Below are positions 8,685-19,021 of a DNA stretch of 64,000 bases, in pieces. Origin of the DNA: Palauibacter sp022826685 (GTDB lineage: Bacteria > Gemmatimonadota > Gemmatimonadetes > Palauibacterales > Palauibacteraceae); assembly GCF_965221685.1 (NCBI RefSeq), contig NZ_OZ244907.1. One strand, 5' to 3'. The first letter of the stretch is position 1, and each line of letters starts with the position of its first letter. The notes beneath the pieces are model-generated. The model was not told where the DNA came from. It saw only the letters and a program-made list of their open reading frames with translations, and ran no database searches. Both the position numbers and the translations under genes were made by a program.

Positions 8685-9203
8685 CTACTCGTGCTCTTCG
8701 AGGATGCTTTGGCTCGTGACCTCCACGATCTCGCCTTCCCAACCCGGCGGCGGCTGGCACGGGTTGGCGTCGTAGGCGGGATCGTTCGGCCTCGGCGCGC
8801 CACCCGGAGGGGCGCCGGCGCCGGATGAGCCCATGAAGAACTTGCTGCCGTCGGTGAAGGTGACGTCGCGTCCGTTGGCCCGGTTGAGCGAGTGGTCCTT
8901 GGCCTGGTAGCCGTCCACGATGAGTTCGGTGCCGGGCGCGAGGCAGTCCCGCTGGAGGCCGCGGCGCAGGAGCGTGTTCGGGGTCCCGCCCTCGACCATC
9001 CAGACCTCGGAGCCCGCGTCGGTCTCGACCTCGAGGTGAATCCACGTGTGCGGGTTCACCCATTCGAGCCGCACGACGGCGCCCCGGAGCCGGATTGGGG
9101 CGTTCCGGTCGAACTCGGCGCCGAAGGCGTGGTGCGCGATCAGAGGCGCCGCCGCGGCCAGCGCGACCCCGCCCGCCAGGAGGTATGGAGGCAGCTTCCG
9201 CAT
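8685..9203 (-). CDS. Exported DUF6152-like protein
   Basis: A 172-residue protein starting at ATG 9203, where a signal peptide begins (MRKLPPYLLAGGVALAAAAP) and GGTGA lies upstream. The mature region opens with HHAFGAEFD and contains RLEWVNPHTWIHLEV, a pattern recalled from DUF6152 proteins of soil and marine bacteria. These are small periplasmic beta-barrels of unknown role. It lies downstream of two lipoprotein genes on the same strand (9321-10430 and 10444-11331), and such proteins often occur together in these phyla. The reading frame is open farther upstream, but that extension has no signal sequence. Confidence 0.74.
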   Translation of the reverse strand: MRKLPPYLLAGGVALAAAAPLIAHHAFGAEFDRNAPIRLRGAVVRLEWVNPHTWIHLEVETDAGSEVWMVEGGTPNTLLRRGLQRDCLAPGTELIVDGYQAKDHSLNRANGRDVTFTDGSKFFMGSSGAGAPPGGAPRPNDPAYDANPCQPPPGWEGEIVEVTSQSILEEHE

Positions 9204-9320
9204 AGATTTCACCCAGGTCTCAACCAACTTTCCGATGCAGCAACGACAGTCTCGCAAAGTCACTTCGCAAGATAACCACGGCATGCAACTCTCCGCGACG
9301 GTCGGCGGGAGACGCAACGG

Positions 9321-10430
9321 CTACGGGCTGGACGGCGTGGCTGCGCGTTCCTGGGCGCGGGCTCCGGAGAGGACGTTGGAGAGGGCGTAGTTGCCCTCGT
9401 GGCAGGCGTACTCGTAGAGCTGGCCGTCGAGGCGCGTGAAGGGGACTTCCCCGCCCCAGCTCTCGACGAACGTGTCCGGATCCTCGACGGTGAACTCGTA
9501 GTGGATCGTGTGCTCGTCCGCGCGCGTGAAGCGCTCCGTCACGGTCATGTTCTCCGAGCCGGGGCCGAAGAGATAGACGTATGCCGCCATCTGGTCCGGA
9601 TTCAGATTCTCCGTCCGGACGACGAGCGTGTCGCCCGCCCAGCGGCCCCACGATTCGCCGAACCAGGGGCGCACGTCGCCGGCGACCGGCTTGGGCTCGC
9701 CCAGCCGGATGATGCGGACATCGTGCACCATCTCGGTCAGGATCATGACGTGATCGGGCGTCTGCACGATCGTGTAGTTGTTGTTGTAGAAGTAGTTCGG
9801 CAGCATCGGCGGGCCGGCGTTGGAGCCGAAGGAGAGGATGCAGCGCTCGCCGATGGGGCGATTCTCCGGGTTGTCGAACTCGCCCGCCAGTCGGCCGTAG
9901 GCCTGCATCCGGCGCCGCCGTCCCTCGGGGGTGAGATCGGGAACGCGGCCGTCTTCCGGACGCGTGATGAGCGAGCTTCGGGGCTCGCCGTTGAACACGG
10001 CGACGCGGTCGCCCGCGTCGATCCAGAAGTAGTTGTAGCCGCCCACGCCGCCGGCCGCGCCCGTGGACCCGTCGCCTCCAACGGGCGGCGCTTCGCGGTC
10101 GGGGTCGCTGGGCGCGTTGCGGTCGTCGATGTATTCCTGGCGCCGCCCCTCGCGGACCGCGACTTCCTCCGCGGTGAGCACGAGCGCGTCACCCTCCGGG
10201 CGCTGGAGCGGCGTCATCGTCCCGTTCGTCCAGTCACCCTGCAGATCCGGATGCCCGTCCGCGGTCCGCGGGACGACCCATCCACCCCTGTCTTCCCCGG
10301 GGGCGCCGCCGGTCCCGCCGCAGGCAGCGAACGGGACGGCTCCGAGTCCGACTCCGAGCAGGGCTCCGAACAGCGGAACGGCGCGAAATCTGCGCGGGCG
10401 TTGGCGGAGAGTCGGGCGTCTCAGCGGCAC
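9321..10430 (-). CDS. Exported lipoprotein of unknown function (RTADGHPDLQGDW type)
   Basis: A 369-residue protein with an Arg-rich n-region and lipobox Cys37 (FAACGG). The mature part starts with VPRTADGHPDLQGDW and has ERCI, WIDAGDRVAVFNGEPRSSLI, a long Tyr/Asn-rich segment and WGRWAGDTLVVRTENLN. The same motif series occurs in the neighbouring gene (10444-11331), and many paralogs exist in Acidobacteria and Gemmatimonadota. No catalytic motif is recognised and I do not assign a function. It is 13 bases downstream of its relative, suggesting one transcript ending with the DUF6152-like gene. Confidence 0.72.
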   Translation of the reverse strand: MPLRRPTLRQRPRRFRAVPLFGALLGVGLGAVPFAACGGTGGAPGEDRGGWVVPRTADGHPDLQGDWTNGTMTPLQRPEGDALVLTAEEVAVREGRRQEYIDDRNAPSDPDREAPPVGGDGSTGAAGGVGGYNYFWIDAGDRVAVFNGEPRSSLITRPEDGRVPDLTPEGRRRRMQAYGRLAGEFDNPENRPIGERCILSFGSNAGPPMLPNYFYNNNYTIVQTPDHVMILTEMVHDVRIIRLGEPKPVAGDVRPWFGESWGRWAGDTLVVRTENLNPDQMAAYVYLFGPGSENMTVTERFTRADEHTIHYEFTVEDPDTFVESWGGEVPFTRLDGQLYEYACHEGNYALSNVLSGARAQERAATPSSP

Positions 10431-10443
10431 GGCCGGGGCCCGG

Positions 10444-11331
10444 CTACCGGATCGGGTTCTTCCGGAGGTGGCCGTACATCAGCTCCTCCACGAAGGGGAC
10501 GCACTTGAACTGCCCCAGCCGCGCGTCGGGATCGACGTTTCGGTAGAGCGGCAGGCGGATCGTCCACGGCTCCGAGAACGTCTCCGGATCCTCCATCGTG
10601 GCCTCGTACATGAGATGGTCGGGCCCGAGCATCGTCCACCGCTCCGTGACGACGAGCCGGTAGCTGTGATGGTTCCCTGCGCGGTCGAACCAGGTCTGGC
10701 CGTTGAACCCGTTCACGGTGACGACGAAGGTGTCCTCCTCCCAGCGTCCGACCGACTGGCCCATCCAGGAATCCACCTGAGGCGGACCGGGATCCTCGAG
10801 ATAGATGTCGCGCACCGCGCCGGCGTACTCGTAGGCGATGAAGAACTTCGACTCGCTCTGGAAGATCTGGAACGGGAGGTGCATGTAGTTCGCGCGCGGG
10901 ACGCCGGGCAGGTAGCAGCGGATCTCGGGGTCGCGCTCGAGCCAGCGCCCGCGGTTCTCGTCGCGCCGCTCCAGGGCTTCCGGGAGGTAGGGGATGCTCC
11001 CGCCCACGACGATGCCCTGGCCCGACGGCACGGACCCCACGGCGCCGAGCGCGACGACCTCGTTGGCGGGGACGGGCACGACGGGGCCTTCCTGCATGGC
11101 GAGCGCGGGACGCGCCATGTGCGGTTCGACGTCCCAGTACGCGTTTCCGAGCGCGGACCAGATGCCGTTGAAGTCGGGGTGTCCCGAGGCCGTTCGCGGG
11201 ATGCCGTCGTCCGGCGCGCAGGCGGCAAACGTCCCCAGCGCCAGGGCCACGAGGATGCTTACGACACGGCCCCCGCAACGGGGATTTCGCTCGGCGCGAC
11301 GAAGCGCGCGTCTTCTCGGGAAGTTCGCCAT
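10444..11331 (-). CDS. Exported lipoprotein of unknown function, paralog of the next gene
   Basis: A 295-residue protein starting at ATG 11331, preceded by CGGAGG. It has an Arg-rich n-region and lipobox Cys38 (TFAACAP). The mature sequence opens with PRTASGHPDFNGIW, matching the PRTADGHPDLQGDW opening of the downstream gene. It later has SVGRWEEDTFVVTVNGFNG, parallel to the WGRWAGDTLVVRTENLN segment there. It ends with a Cys-containing FKCVPFVEEL tail. Function unknown; the two genes are diverged duplicates. A divergent NHL-repeat gene starts 160 bases away, so the intervening region should carry back-to-back promoters. Confidence 0.73.
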   Translation of the reverse strand: MANFPRRRALRRAERNPRCGGRVVSILVALALGTFAACAPDDGIPRTASGHPDFNGIWSALGNAYWDVEPHMARPALAMQEGPVVPVPANEVVALGAVGSVPSGQGIVVGGSIPYLPEALERRDENRGRWLERDPEIRCYLPGVPRANYMHLPFQIFQSESKFFIAYEYAGAVRDIYLEDPGPPQVDSWMGQSVGRWEEDTFVVTVNGFNGQTWFDRAGNHHSYRLVVTERWTMLGPDHLMYEATMEDPETFSEPWTIRLPLYRNVDPDARLGQFKCVPFVEELMYGHLRKNPIR

Positions 11332-11490
11332 CGGCACCGACCTCCGGGTTGATCGTTCCGCGTGCGTCGAGTCGAAACTGCGACCCGGCCCATTCTCTGG
11401 CCAGATCGACGGTTCGGAGGCACATTTGAAGCAGTGGCGCGACGCAGGGCGGGGTACGGGTTGCGCAACACTGAACGGCCGGAGGGAGAC

Positions 11491-12603
11491 ATGAAAAAGC
11501 TGCGCGTAACCGGACTGGCACACCTCACCGCACTGGGGGCCGCGTTCCTCGGCATCGCCGCCTGCGGGGCGGACGACGAGATGATGGATTCGGCCGAGGT
11601 CTCGGATCCCGCGGCGGAGGGTCTCCCGAACCCCACGCCCAACGTCATCAAGGATTGGGCACCGCTCCCGGATGGCCGCGCGTGGGGCTCGACGGCCGGC
11701 ATCGACATCGACCCCATCGACGGGCATATCTGGGCCTACGACCGCTGTGGCGGGATCGCGCTCGCCGGCGGGTGCGCGGAGAACCTCGTCGACCCCGTCT
11801 TCAAGTTCCACCGCGAGACGGGCGAGATCCTGGCCAGCTTCGGGGCCGGCCTCTTCGTTCTTCCGCACGGGATCCACGTGGACGACGACGGGAACGTCTG
11901 GATCACGGACTCCCAGGGGACGGAAGACAAGGGGCATATCGTCGTGAAGTTCTCGCCGGAGGGCGAGGTGCTCATGATGCTCGGGGAGATGGGCGTTCGG
12001 AACAGCGAGCCCGGCACTTTCTTCAACGAGCCGTGCGACGTGATCACGGCTCCGGATGGGTCGATCTTCGTCTCTGACGGCCACAGCGGACAGAACGCGA
12101 ACCCTCCCGAGGGCTCCACCGGCCGCATCATCAAGTTCTCGCCCGAAGGCGAATACATCCTGGAATGGGGCGTGATCGGCGACGGACCGGGCCAGTTCCG
12201 GACCCCGCACGCCCTCGAGATGGACTCGCGGGGTCGCCTGTTCGTGGCGGACCGCGGGAACCACCGCATCCAGATCTTCGACCAGGAAGGGAACCTGCTC
12301 GACACCCACTACCAGTTCGGCCGGGTCAGCGGACTCTTCATCGACGACGCGGACAACGTGTACGCGATCGACTCGGAGTCGAACCCGAACCAGCACGCCG
12401 ACTGGCTGACCGGCGTCCGGATCGGCCACGCGTCGGAGGACCGGGTCACGGCCTTCATCCCGCCGCACGAGTCCGACGATCCGCAGGGCGAGGCCGGCGA
12501 AGGTGTCGCGGTCGATGCGGACGGGAACGTTTATGCGGCGGAGGGACCGAACTCGCGGGCCGCCGCCGAGGGCGGAGTCACGAAGTACACGCGCGGTAAT
12601 TGA
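11491..12603 (+). CDS. NHL-repeat beta-propeller lipoprotein
   Basis: A 370-residue lipoprotein (lipobox Cys25 in GIAACGADDE) with a strong SD GGAGGGA just upstream of the ATG. Successive repeats of the type PHGIHVDDDGNVWITDSQG, PCDVITAPDGSIFVSDGHSG and FVADRGNHRIQIFDQEGN show a six-bladed NHL propeller. Related proteins include the peptidyl-alpha-hydroxyglycine amidating lyase-like family and bacterial streptogramin lyase-like proteins, but key catalytic residues cannot be verified by eye. It is outward-facing or periplasmic and may bind peptides or glycans. Confidence 0.8.
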   Translation: MKKLRVTGLAHLTALGAAFLGIAACGADDEMMDSAEVSDPAAEGLPNPTPNVIKDWAPLPDGRAWGSTAGIDIDPIDGHIWAYDRCGGIALAGGCAENLVDPVFKFHRETGEILASFGAGLFVLPHGIHVDDDGNVWITDSQGTEDKGHIVVKFSPEGEVLMMLGEMGVRNSEPGTFFNEPCDVITAPDGSIFVSDGHSGQNANPPEGSTGRIIKFSPEGEYILEWGVIGDGPGQFRTPHALEMDSRGRLFVADRGNHRIQIFDQEGNLLDTHYQFGRVSGLFIDDADNVYAIDSESNPNQHADWLTGVRIGHASEDRVTAFIPPHESDDPQGEAGEGVAVDADGNVYAAEGPNSRAAAEGGVTKYTRGN

Positions 12604-12654
12604 TGCGCCATCTGGTGCGCAACTGATGCAGGCTGCTTGCAGGAGAGAAAGACG

Positions 12655-13362
12655 ATGACGCTGAGAAGATTCGCTTCGGGGATGGCGGTGGGTGCGTTGG
12701 CGCTGGTCTTCACGGGTGCGGCCGCCGTCGCCCAGGAACTCAACGAGGTGTGTCCGGACTCGCCGGACATGACGGGCGCCCTGTGGGGACTCGTCTCGGA
12801 CCCGGACACGCAGATGGGGCTGCCGAGCGCCACCGTCGTCGCCAGCTGGGAGAAGGACGGCGAGGAAGGGCAGATGGAGGGACAGACCGCGCTGGACGGC
12901 GGGTACACGCTGTGCTACGTGCCGCTCGGCGTCGAGATCTCGGTTCAGCCGCTCTTCATGGGCACGGGCGGGGCCGCCGCAACGGCCAATCTCACGGAGG
13001 AGATCACCCGCATGGACCTGGTGTTCTCCCTCTCCGGTGTCGGCAGCGGCGGCGGCGACGATGACCGCATCTGGGCCTGCTTCGGCGCCGACGACAACCA
13101 GATCAACATGCAGAACTCGCGTCTTGTCCGCTGCGAAACGAGCTGGCAGGAGCTGGAGCGCTGTCCCAAGGAAGCGGAACACGGCCAGGTTCAGGCAACG
13201 ATCACCGGCGCCGGCGTCGGGACCTTCCGCGAAGCGCTCGAGAAAGTCATCGTCGAGACGCGTCGCCTGGGGGCGAACGCGTTGATCAACTGGCGGTGGA
13301 ACCGGAACTCGCTGACCGCCGAGGCGGTCACAATCACGGTCGATCCCTCCACCTGCACCTGA
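12655..13362 (+). CDS. Exported protein with carboxypeptidase-regulatory-like domain
   Basis: A 235-residue secreted protein with a signal peptide ending at VAQELN and an AGGAGAG SD. Residues of roughly 40-125 look like a beta-sandwich with GLPSATVVASWEKDG and GGYTLCYVPLG, typical of carboxypeptidase-regulatory (CarboxypepD_reg) domains. A Gly/Asp linker leads to a C-terminal part with Cys pairs and GTFREALEKVIVETRRLGANALINWRW, which resembles small YbjQ/RcsF-like alpha/beta domains. Function unknown. It follows the NHL gene by 51 bases on the same strand and is probably co-transcribed. Confidence 0.68.
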   Translation: MTLRRFASGMAVGALALVFTGAAAVAQELNEVCPDSPDMTGALWGLVSDPDTQMGLPSATVVASWEKDGEEGQMEGQTALDGGYTLCYVPLGVEISVQPLFMGTGGAAATANLTEEITRMDLVFSLSGVGSGGGDDDRIWACFGADDNQINMQNSRLVRCETSWQELERCPKEAEHGQVQATITGAGVGTFREALEKVIVETRRLGANALINWRWNRNSLTAEAVTITVDPSTCT

Positions 13363-13377
13363 CCCCGCCGACGGGGA

Positions 13378-13400
13378 CGGGCTCCCGCACGTGGAGCCCG
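13378..13400. terminator. Candidate bidirectional terminator hairpin
   Basis: An 8-bp perfect inverted repeat (CGGGCTCC and GGAGCCCG) with a 7-base loop sits between the convergent ends of the regulatory-domain gene (13362) and the tricorn-like gene (13433). There is no T-run, so termination would be weak or depend on the GC-rich stem. Confidence 0.4.
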
Positions 13401-13432
13401 CCCCGCCGCCGGTCGCACCCGGGCTGCTGTCG

Positions 13433-16400
13433 TTAGGGGCGCCGCACGCGGATCGGGAAAGGCGGACGCTCGGGCGTCGCCACCGGTGACGCCTCAAGCT
13501 GCTCCAGCACGACCTCGATCGCCTTCTCCAGCTGCGGGTCGACGCCCGCGATCACGTCGGCCGGCCACTGCTCCACTTCGATGTCCGGCGGCACGCCCAC
13601 GTTCTCGACGATGAATCCGTCCTCGGTCCATATGGCGAGGTTCGGCGCCGTGATCGACCCGCCATCCATCAGAATCGGGAAGCCCAGGACGCCGACCAGC
13701 CCGCCCCAGGTGCGGCGGCCGATGAGCGTCCCCATCTCGAGCTTGCGGAACATCCAGGGCAGCATGTCGCCGCCGGAGCCGGCGGTCTCGTCGATGAGCA
13801 TCACCTTCGGGCCCGGGATCGCGCCCTGCGGCGTCACGAGGTCGGCGCCGTAGCGCATCGCCCAGTGTGACATGTAGGGCCGCCGGAGGATGTTGATGTA
13901 GTAGTCCGCGATCTGGCCGCCCCCGTTGTGCCGCTCGTCGATGATCACGGCCTCCCGGTTCGTCTGCGGGAAGAAGTAGCGCTTGAAGTACTCGTGCCCC
14001 GCGCCGGCCGTGTTGGGCACGTACACGTAGGCGACCCGCCCGTCCGTGGCCTCGTCCACCCGCGCGAGGTTGCCTTCCACCCAGTCCCGGTTCCGCAGCG
14101 CGCCCTCGTTCGCCACCGGCACGACATCGACCGTGCGCGAACCCGCCCCATCCGGCGACGAACCGACGGTGATCGAGACGATCCGGCCGGCCGTGTTCTC
14201 GAACCGGCTGTAGAGGTTCTCCGGCGCCGAGAGGGCGACCCCTTCGACCGCCAGCAGGTATTCTCCCGCTTCGACCTCGACGCCCGGCTCCGTGAGCGGG
14301 GACCGGAGTCCCGGATTCCAGTTGAGACCGCCGTACACCTTCTCGAACCGGTACCGCCCCCGGTCGACGGCGAAGTCCGCGCCCAGCAGGCCGCCCGGCA
14401 CGTTGTCCGTCTCGTGCAGGAAGTCGCCGCCCCCGCCCCTGTGGTGCCCCACCGCAATCTCGGAATGGAGCCACGTCATGAGCCGGTTCAGGTCGGCCCG
14501 CGAGGTGAGGTGGGGGAGGAACACGGCGTACTTTTCCTTCATGGCGGGCCAGTCCGCGCCGTGCATGTTCGGGTCGTAGAAGTAGTCGCGGTTGATCCGC
14601 CAGGCCTCATCGTAGATCTGACGCCACTCAGCTCGCGGATCGATTCTCACCTCCACGTCGCCGACGCCGAGCCGGTCCGCGGCGGATCCGATGTCCGTCC
14701 CGCCGGCGCTGCCGATGAACCAGCCGCCCGACGTCGCGTACAGCACGCTCCCGCGGTCCGCCGACAGGTCGTAGAAGCGCGTGCCGTCCACGACGGTCGC
14801 CTCTTCGCGGTCGGCGAGGGAGAAGCGGCGAAGGCCGGGGCCCGAGCCGGGGCTTCCGAACCCGCTCGCCGTCGCGCTTCGGATATAGAAGAGCTGGCCC
14901 GGGTCGCCGGGCTGCAGGTTCGCGTAGCCGGCTTCGGGAAGCGGCAGGGCGAGGATGCGCTGGTCGAGTCCGTCGAAGTCGATGTGGACCGTCACCTCGT
15001 CCGCATCGTCCGCTCCCTCCGCCGCCGATTCGGTCTCGTCCCCCGCCTCCTCGTCGCTCTCCCTCGCGAGCGGGGACGGCGTGCCCTTCTCGAGGACCGC
15101 GAGATAGATCGCGTTCGTCATCTCGAAGTCGTTGTTCGACTGGGCGAACCACTGGACGACGGGGCCCGCGTCGGTGGACGACGTGAGATAGAGGTACTTG
15201 CCGCCGGCGTCGAAGACGGCTTCGGAGATGTCGCTGAGTCCGTCCGTGACGGCCCTCGTCTCCCCCGTCTCGAGCAGGTGGACGTAGGCGGTGCGGATGT
15301 TGGTCTCGTTGTTGCGCGTGTAGACGAGCCAGCGGGAGTCCGGCGACCAGGCGTGCGAGGGCGGGGGCAGCGGCCCGTACATCGCGTCGGCGTCCACGCG
15401 GTGGGTGTCCCCGGAAGCAAGATCGATCCAGTACACGGCCCGCGAGTTGTCCGTGTAGCTGATCTTCGTGCCGTCGGGCGACCACACCGGGTCCACGTAG
15501 AACCCGGCGCCGTTCAGAGCATAGCTGCGGGCCTCTCCCGCGCCCGACTGCGGAGCCACGTACAGCCGGTATTCGCCCGACGCGTCGGAGAACCAGGCGA
15601 TCGATTCTCCGTCCGGCGACCAGGCGGGACTCCGCTCGTGGGCGGCGGTCGATTGCGTGAGGTTGCGGTCGTCCCCCTTGTCGCGCGGCAGCGTGACGAT
15701 CTCGCCCCGGAACTCGAAGGCGGCGCGGGCGCCGGAGGGCGACAGGCTCGCGCCCCGGACGAAGTTCTCGCCGCTGGCGTAGCGGGGGCGCACCTCCTGG
15801 AGATCCGTCGCGATCCGCACCGGCACGGGTTCGCTTGCGCCCGAGCCGGGATCGAGCAGGTGCAGCCGCCCCGCCTGCTCGTAGGCGATCCGGCCGGCGC
15901 CGGCGGACGCGCTCAGGACCGGGAAGTCCTCGTGCGCGGTGACCCGCGAGACGTCCCCGGTCCCCGCGTCGTACGAGTGGACGTTGAACTCCCCGTCGCG
16001 GTCCGAACGGAAGTAGACGCGGTCCCCGATCCACATGGGATCCGTGTCGTTCGAGCGGCCCTCGGGCTGCGGAATCTGTACGACGGAATGGTCCGCCACG
16101 TCGTAGATCCAGATCCGCGTCGTCGTCCCGCCGCGGTAGTTCTTCCACTGGGCGAAGGCTTCGTACAGCGGCGTGTAGGCGATCTTCGCGCCGTCCGGCG
16201 AATACGCCGCTTTGAACGCGTGCGGAATGGGCAGCTGTTGGGGATGCCCGCCGCCCGTCACGACCGTGAACAACTGCTGGTGGCGGCCCGTGTAGGCGTT
16301 GCGCCCGGACGAAAAGAGCACCGCCGAGCCATCGGGCGTGAAGCTCTGGACGAGATCGGGTCCCGGGTGCCAGGTGAGCCGCTCGGGCACGCCGCCCGCC

Positions 16401-16709
16401 GCGGGCACGAGAAAGACGTCGGTGTTCCCGTCGTATTCTCCTGAGAACGCGATCCACTCCCCGTCCGGCGAGAAGCGCGGATTGAACTCGACGCCGAGGT
16501 GCGAGGTCAGCCTGCGCGGTGAACTCCCATCGATTCCCGCGGTCCACAGGTCCCCGGCGTACGCGAACGCGATCCGGTCGGCGCTCACCGCGGGCTGGGC
16601 GAGCATGAGCGTGCCGGTCGCGTCCTGTGCCCAGGAGGGACGGGAACGAGGCCGCGAGGAGCATGGCCGTGAGGAGGAAAAGCGAGCGTGCCTTCTGACT
16701 TGCCTTCAT
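13433..16709 (-). pseudogene. Secreted tricorn-like S41 peptidase with a frame break at the signal peptide
   Basis: From 16606 down to 13433 an uninterrupted frame encodes 1057 residues. It starts with two WD40/TolB-like propellers (repeats such as FNPRFSPDGEWIAFSG and SPAWSPDGESIAWFSD), then an acidic linker, a core domain, a PDZ-like region and an S41 protease domain with the GSGGD nucleophile motif (Ser944 counted from 16606). That frame has no start codon before an internal Met after the expected signal peptide. A good signal peptide (MKASQKARSLFLLTAML) begins at ATG 16709 but in another frame; it rejoins the main frame if one base is removed near 16631-16645, giving a proper WAQD cleavage site. 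So the gene is either broken, recoded, or carries an assembly error. Confidence 0.8.
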
Positions 16710-16801
16710 CGGATCCTTCGCAATCTGGGGTGGTCCCGGGTCGAGCCGTTAACGCGCCTGATTGTATGTCCGGAGAGGTCGAAACCGGTATTGGCAGCCG
16801 G

Positions 16802-16829
16802 CCGTATCGATCCCGTATCGACCCCGTAT
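16802..16829. repeat. Three CCGTAT direct repeats with 11-bp period
   Basis: CCGTAT occurs at 16802, 16813 and 16824, exactly one helical turn apart, in the 207-base divergent region between the tricorn-like gene and the serine hydrolase gene. The first two copies extend to CCGTATCGA. Helical phasing suggests a tandem binding site for a regulator of one or both genes; no factor can be named. Confidence 0.5.
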
Positions 16830-16916
16830 TTACGTTGTCGTGCGGTTGCCCGCTTGAGTCCGGCCTTCTTACCGTCTCTCGCGCGCTCCCTGGAACCAGC
16901 CCCCGGAGTTACCCAA

Positions 16917-18947
16917 ATGAATACGCATTTCGGTCGCGGTCCTCGTCACTCGTCCCGTTCCGCGCTCTGCGCCGGACTTCTCGCCCTTCTCGCGACCGCG
17001 GAGATCGCCGCGCAGGGCACGGAACTCGATGTCGGCCAGACGTTGCAGGGCACGCTCGCCGCGGGCGACACGGCGCGCTATACCATCGAGGCGGACGAGA
17101 ACGACTTCATCCTCGGCGAGGTGGACCAGATTTCCGTCGACGTGACCGCGCGCGTCCTCGACCCGGAAGGGACGCAGGTCGGCCGCTTCGGCGGGCTGGG
17201 ACGCGGCGTCGAGCGCTTCGGCGGGCGGACCTCCGGCGCGGGCGTTCACACGCTGGAGCTGTTCGTCGCGGGAGACGATGCCGAGGCCGGCGGGCGCTAC
17301 GAGGTCACGCTGCTGCGGCGCGAACCCGTCGCGACGGATCCGGAGGAACTCGCGGACCAGATCATGTCGCGCTTCGACGGGCACCACTCCCCCGGCGGCG
17401 CGGTCCGCGCGTGGCGCGACGGCCGCACGCTCTTCTCGAAGACCTACGGGATGGCGAACCTCGCCTACGGCCTCCCCTTCGAGGAGGACACGCGGACCAA
17501 CATCGGCTCGACCTCGAAGCAGTTCACCGCCTTCGCGGTCATGCTGCAGGCGGAGCGCGGACTCCTCTCCCTCGAGGACGACATCCGCAAGCACATCCCC
17601 GAACTCCCGGAGTTCGATCAAACGATCCAGGTGAAGCACCTCGTCACCCACACGTCGGGACTGCGCGAATTCCTGAACCTGCTGCGGATGACGGGCCGCC
17701 GCCTCGACCACGGGGACTGGATCGACCGCGCGGAACTCGTCGACATCGTCCAACGGCAGCCGGCACTCCAGAACGAGCCCGGCGCCGAGTGGAACTACAA
17801 CAACACGGCGTTCGGCCTCGCGGCGGTGATCGTGGAGCGCACCTCCGGGCAGGATTTCCACGTCTTCATGCAGGAGAACGTCTTCGGCCCGCTGGGGATG
17901 ACCGGGACCATGGTGCGGCCCTCCACACGGCACATCGTCCCGAACATGTCCGAAGGTTATACGCCGGGCCCGGATGGATACCGGCAGATCGGCGACCTCG
18001 GCGGCGCGGTCGGCGCGGGGGCGATCTACAGCACGATCGGCGATCTGCAGACGTGGGCCGAGAACTACGCGAACCCGCGGGTCGGCACGCGGGAGAGCAT
18101 CGACGAGATGATGACGTCGTTCGTGCTCAACGACGGGGAGGAAACGGGGTACGGCTACGGGCTCTCCGTCGACGAGCAGCGCGGGCTGAAGCGGGTGAGC
18201 CACGGGGGCGCGGACGTCGCGCACCGCTCGATGTTCGTCTACTTCCCCGAGATCAACGCCGGTCTCACGACCCAGAGCAACCACGCGCAGTTCAACAGCG
18301 GCGTCGCCTACGAACTCGCCGCGGCGTTCTTCGGGGACGCGATGGAGGAGGAGGAAGACGCCGCCGACGAGTCCGGGGAGTTCGATCCGGAAGATTTCGA
18401 CCCCGAGGCCTTTGACGAGTTCGCCGGCCGCTACGCGCTCGACGCGGCGCCGAACTTCATCCTCACCTTCACGCGCGAGGACGACACCTTCTACACGCAG
18501 GCCACGGGACAGCAGCGGCTCGAGATCGTCCCGACGTCCGACTCGACCTTCCGCCTGCTCGCCGTCGAGGCTTCCGTCACCTTCCTCAGGGATCCGGAGG
18601 GCGACGTCGAGGGGCTCACGCTGCACCAGAACGGGGACAACCACGCCACCCGCCTCGAGGGCGAGGGGGCCGAGGCCTGGGAGCCGACGGCGGAGGATCT
18701 CGGCGACTTCGCCGGTCGCTTCTTCAGCGAGGAACTGGAGACGTTCTACGCCTTCTCCGTCGAGGATGGCAGTCTCGTCCTGCACCAGCGCAGGCTCGAC
18801 CGCGCGGAACTCGAACCCGGCGAAGAGGATCAGTTCTCGGGCGGCGGCATGTCGTTCGCCTTCGAGCGGGACCGCAACGGACAGGTGATCGGCTTCTACG
18901 TCTCCAACGGCCGCACACGCGACGTCCGCTTCGGCCGCGTGCGCTGA
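16917..18947 (+). CDS. Exported serine hydrolase of the beta-lactamase/penicillin-binding protein class C family
   Basis: A 676-residue protein with a signal peptide ending near EIAAQG. Residues about 27-140 form a pre-peptidase-like beta domain (LQGTLAAGDTARYTIEADEND). The beta-lactamase-type domain follows, with GSTSKQF giving Ser198 and Lys201, EWNYNNTAFGLA supplying the Tyr motif, and VSHGGADVAH as the third motif. After an acidic linker (EEEEDAADESGEFDPEDFD) a C-terminal lipocalin-like beta domain appears. The family covers D-aminopeptidases, esterases and beta-lactamase-like hydrolases. Substrate unknown. Start supported by GGAG 10 bases upstream. Confidence 0.86.
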   Translation: MNTHFGRGPRHSSRSALCAGLLALLATAEIAAQGTELDVGQTLQGTLAAGDTARYTIEADENDFILGEVDQISVDVTARVLDPEGTQVGRFGGLGRGVERFGGRTSGAGVHTLELFVAGDDAEAGGRYEVTLLRREPVATDPEELADQIMSRFDGHHSPGGAVRAWRDGRTLFSKTYGMANLAYGLPFEEDTRTNIGSTSKQFTAFAVMLQAERGLLSLEDDIRKHIPELPEFDQTIQVKHLVTHTSGLREFLNLLRMTGRRLDHGDWIDRAELVDIVQRQPALQNEPGAEWNYNNTAFGLAAVIVERTSGQDFHVFMQENVFGPLGMTGTMVRPSTRHIVPNMSEGYTPGPDGYRQIGDLGGAVGAGAIYSTIGDLQTWAENYANPRVGTRESIDEMMTSFVLNDGEETGYGYGLSVDEQRGLKRVSHGGADVAHRSMFVYFPEINAGLTTQSNHAQFNSGVAYELAAAFFGDAMEEEEDAADESGEFDPEDFDPEAFDEFAGRYALDAAPNFILTFTREDDTFYTQATGQQRLEIVPTSDSTFRLLAVEASVTFLRDPEGDVEGLTLHQNGDNHATRLEGEGAEAWEPTAEDLGDFAGRFFSEELETFYAFSVEDGSLVLHQRRLDRAELEPGEEDQFSGGGMSFAFERDRNGQVIGFYVSNGRTRDVRFGRVR

Positions 18948-19021
18948 CAGAAACCGGGGTTCGGCTTAGCTTGTAGCTGGAGAGGCCGGCAGGTTCAACC
19001 GAAGGGCGGGAGGCGCTCGCG

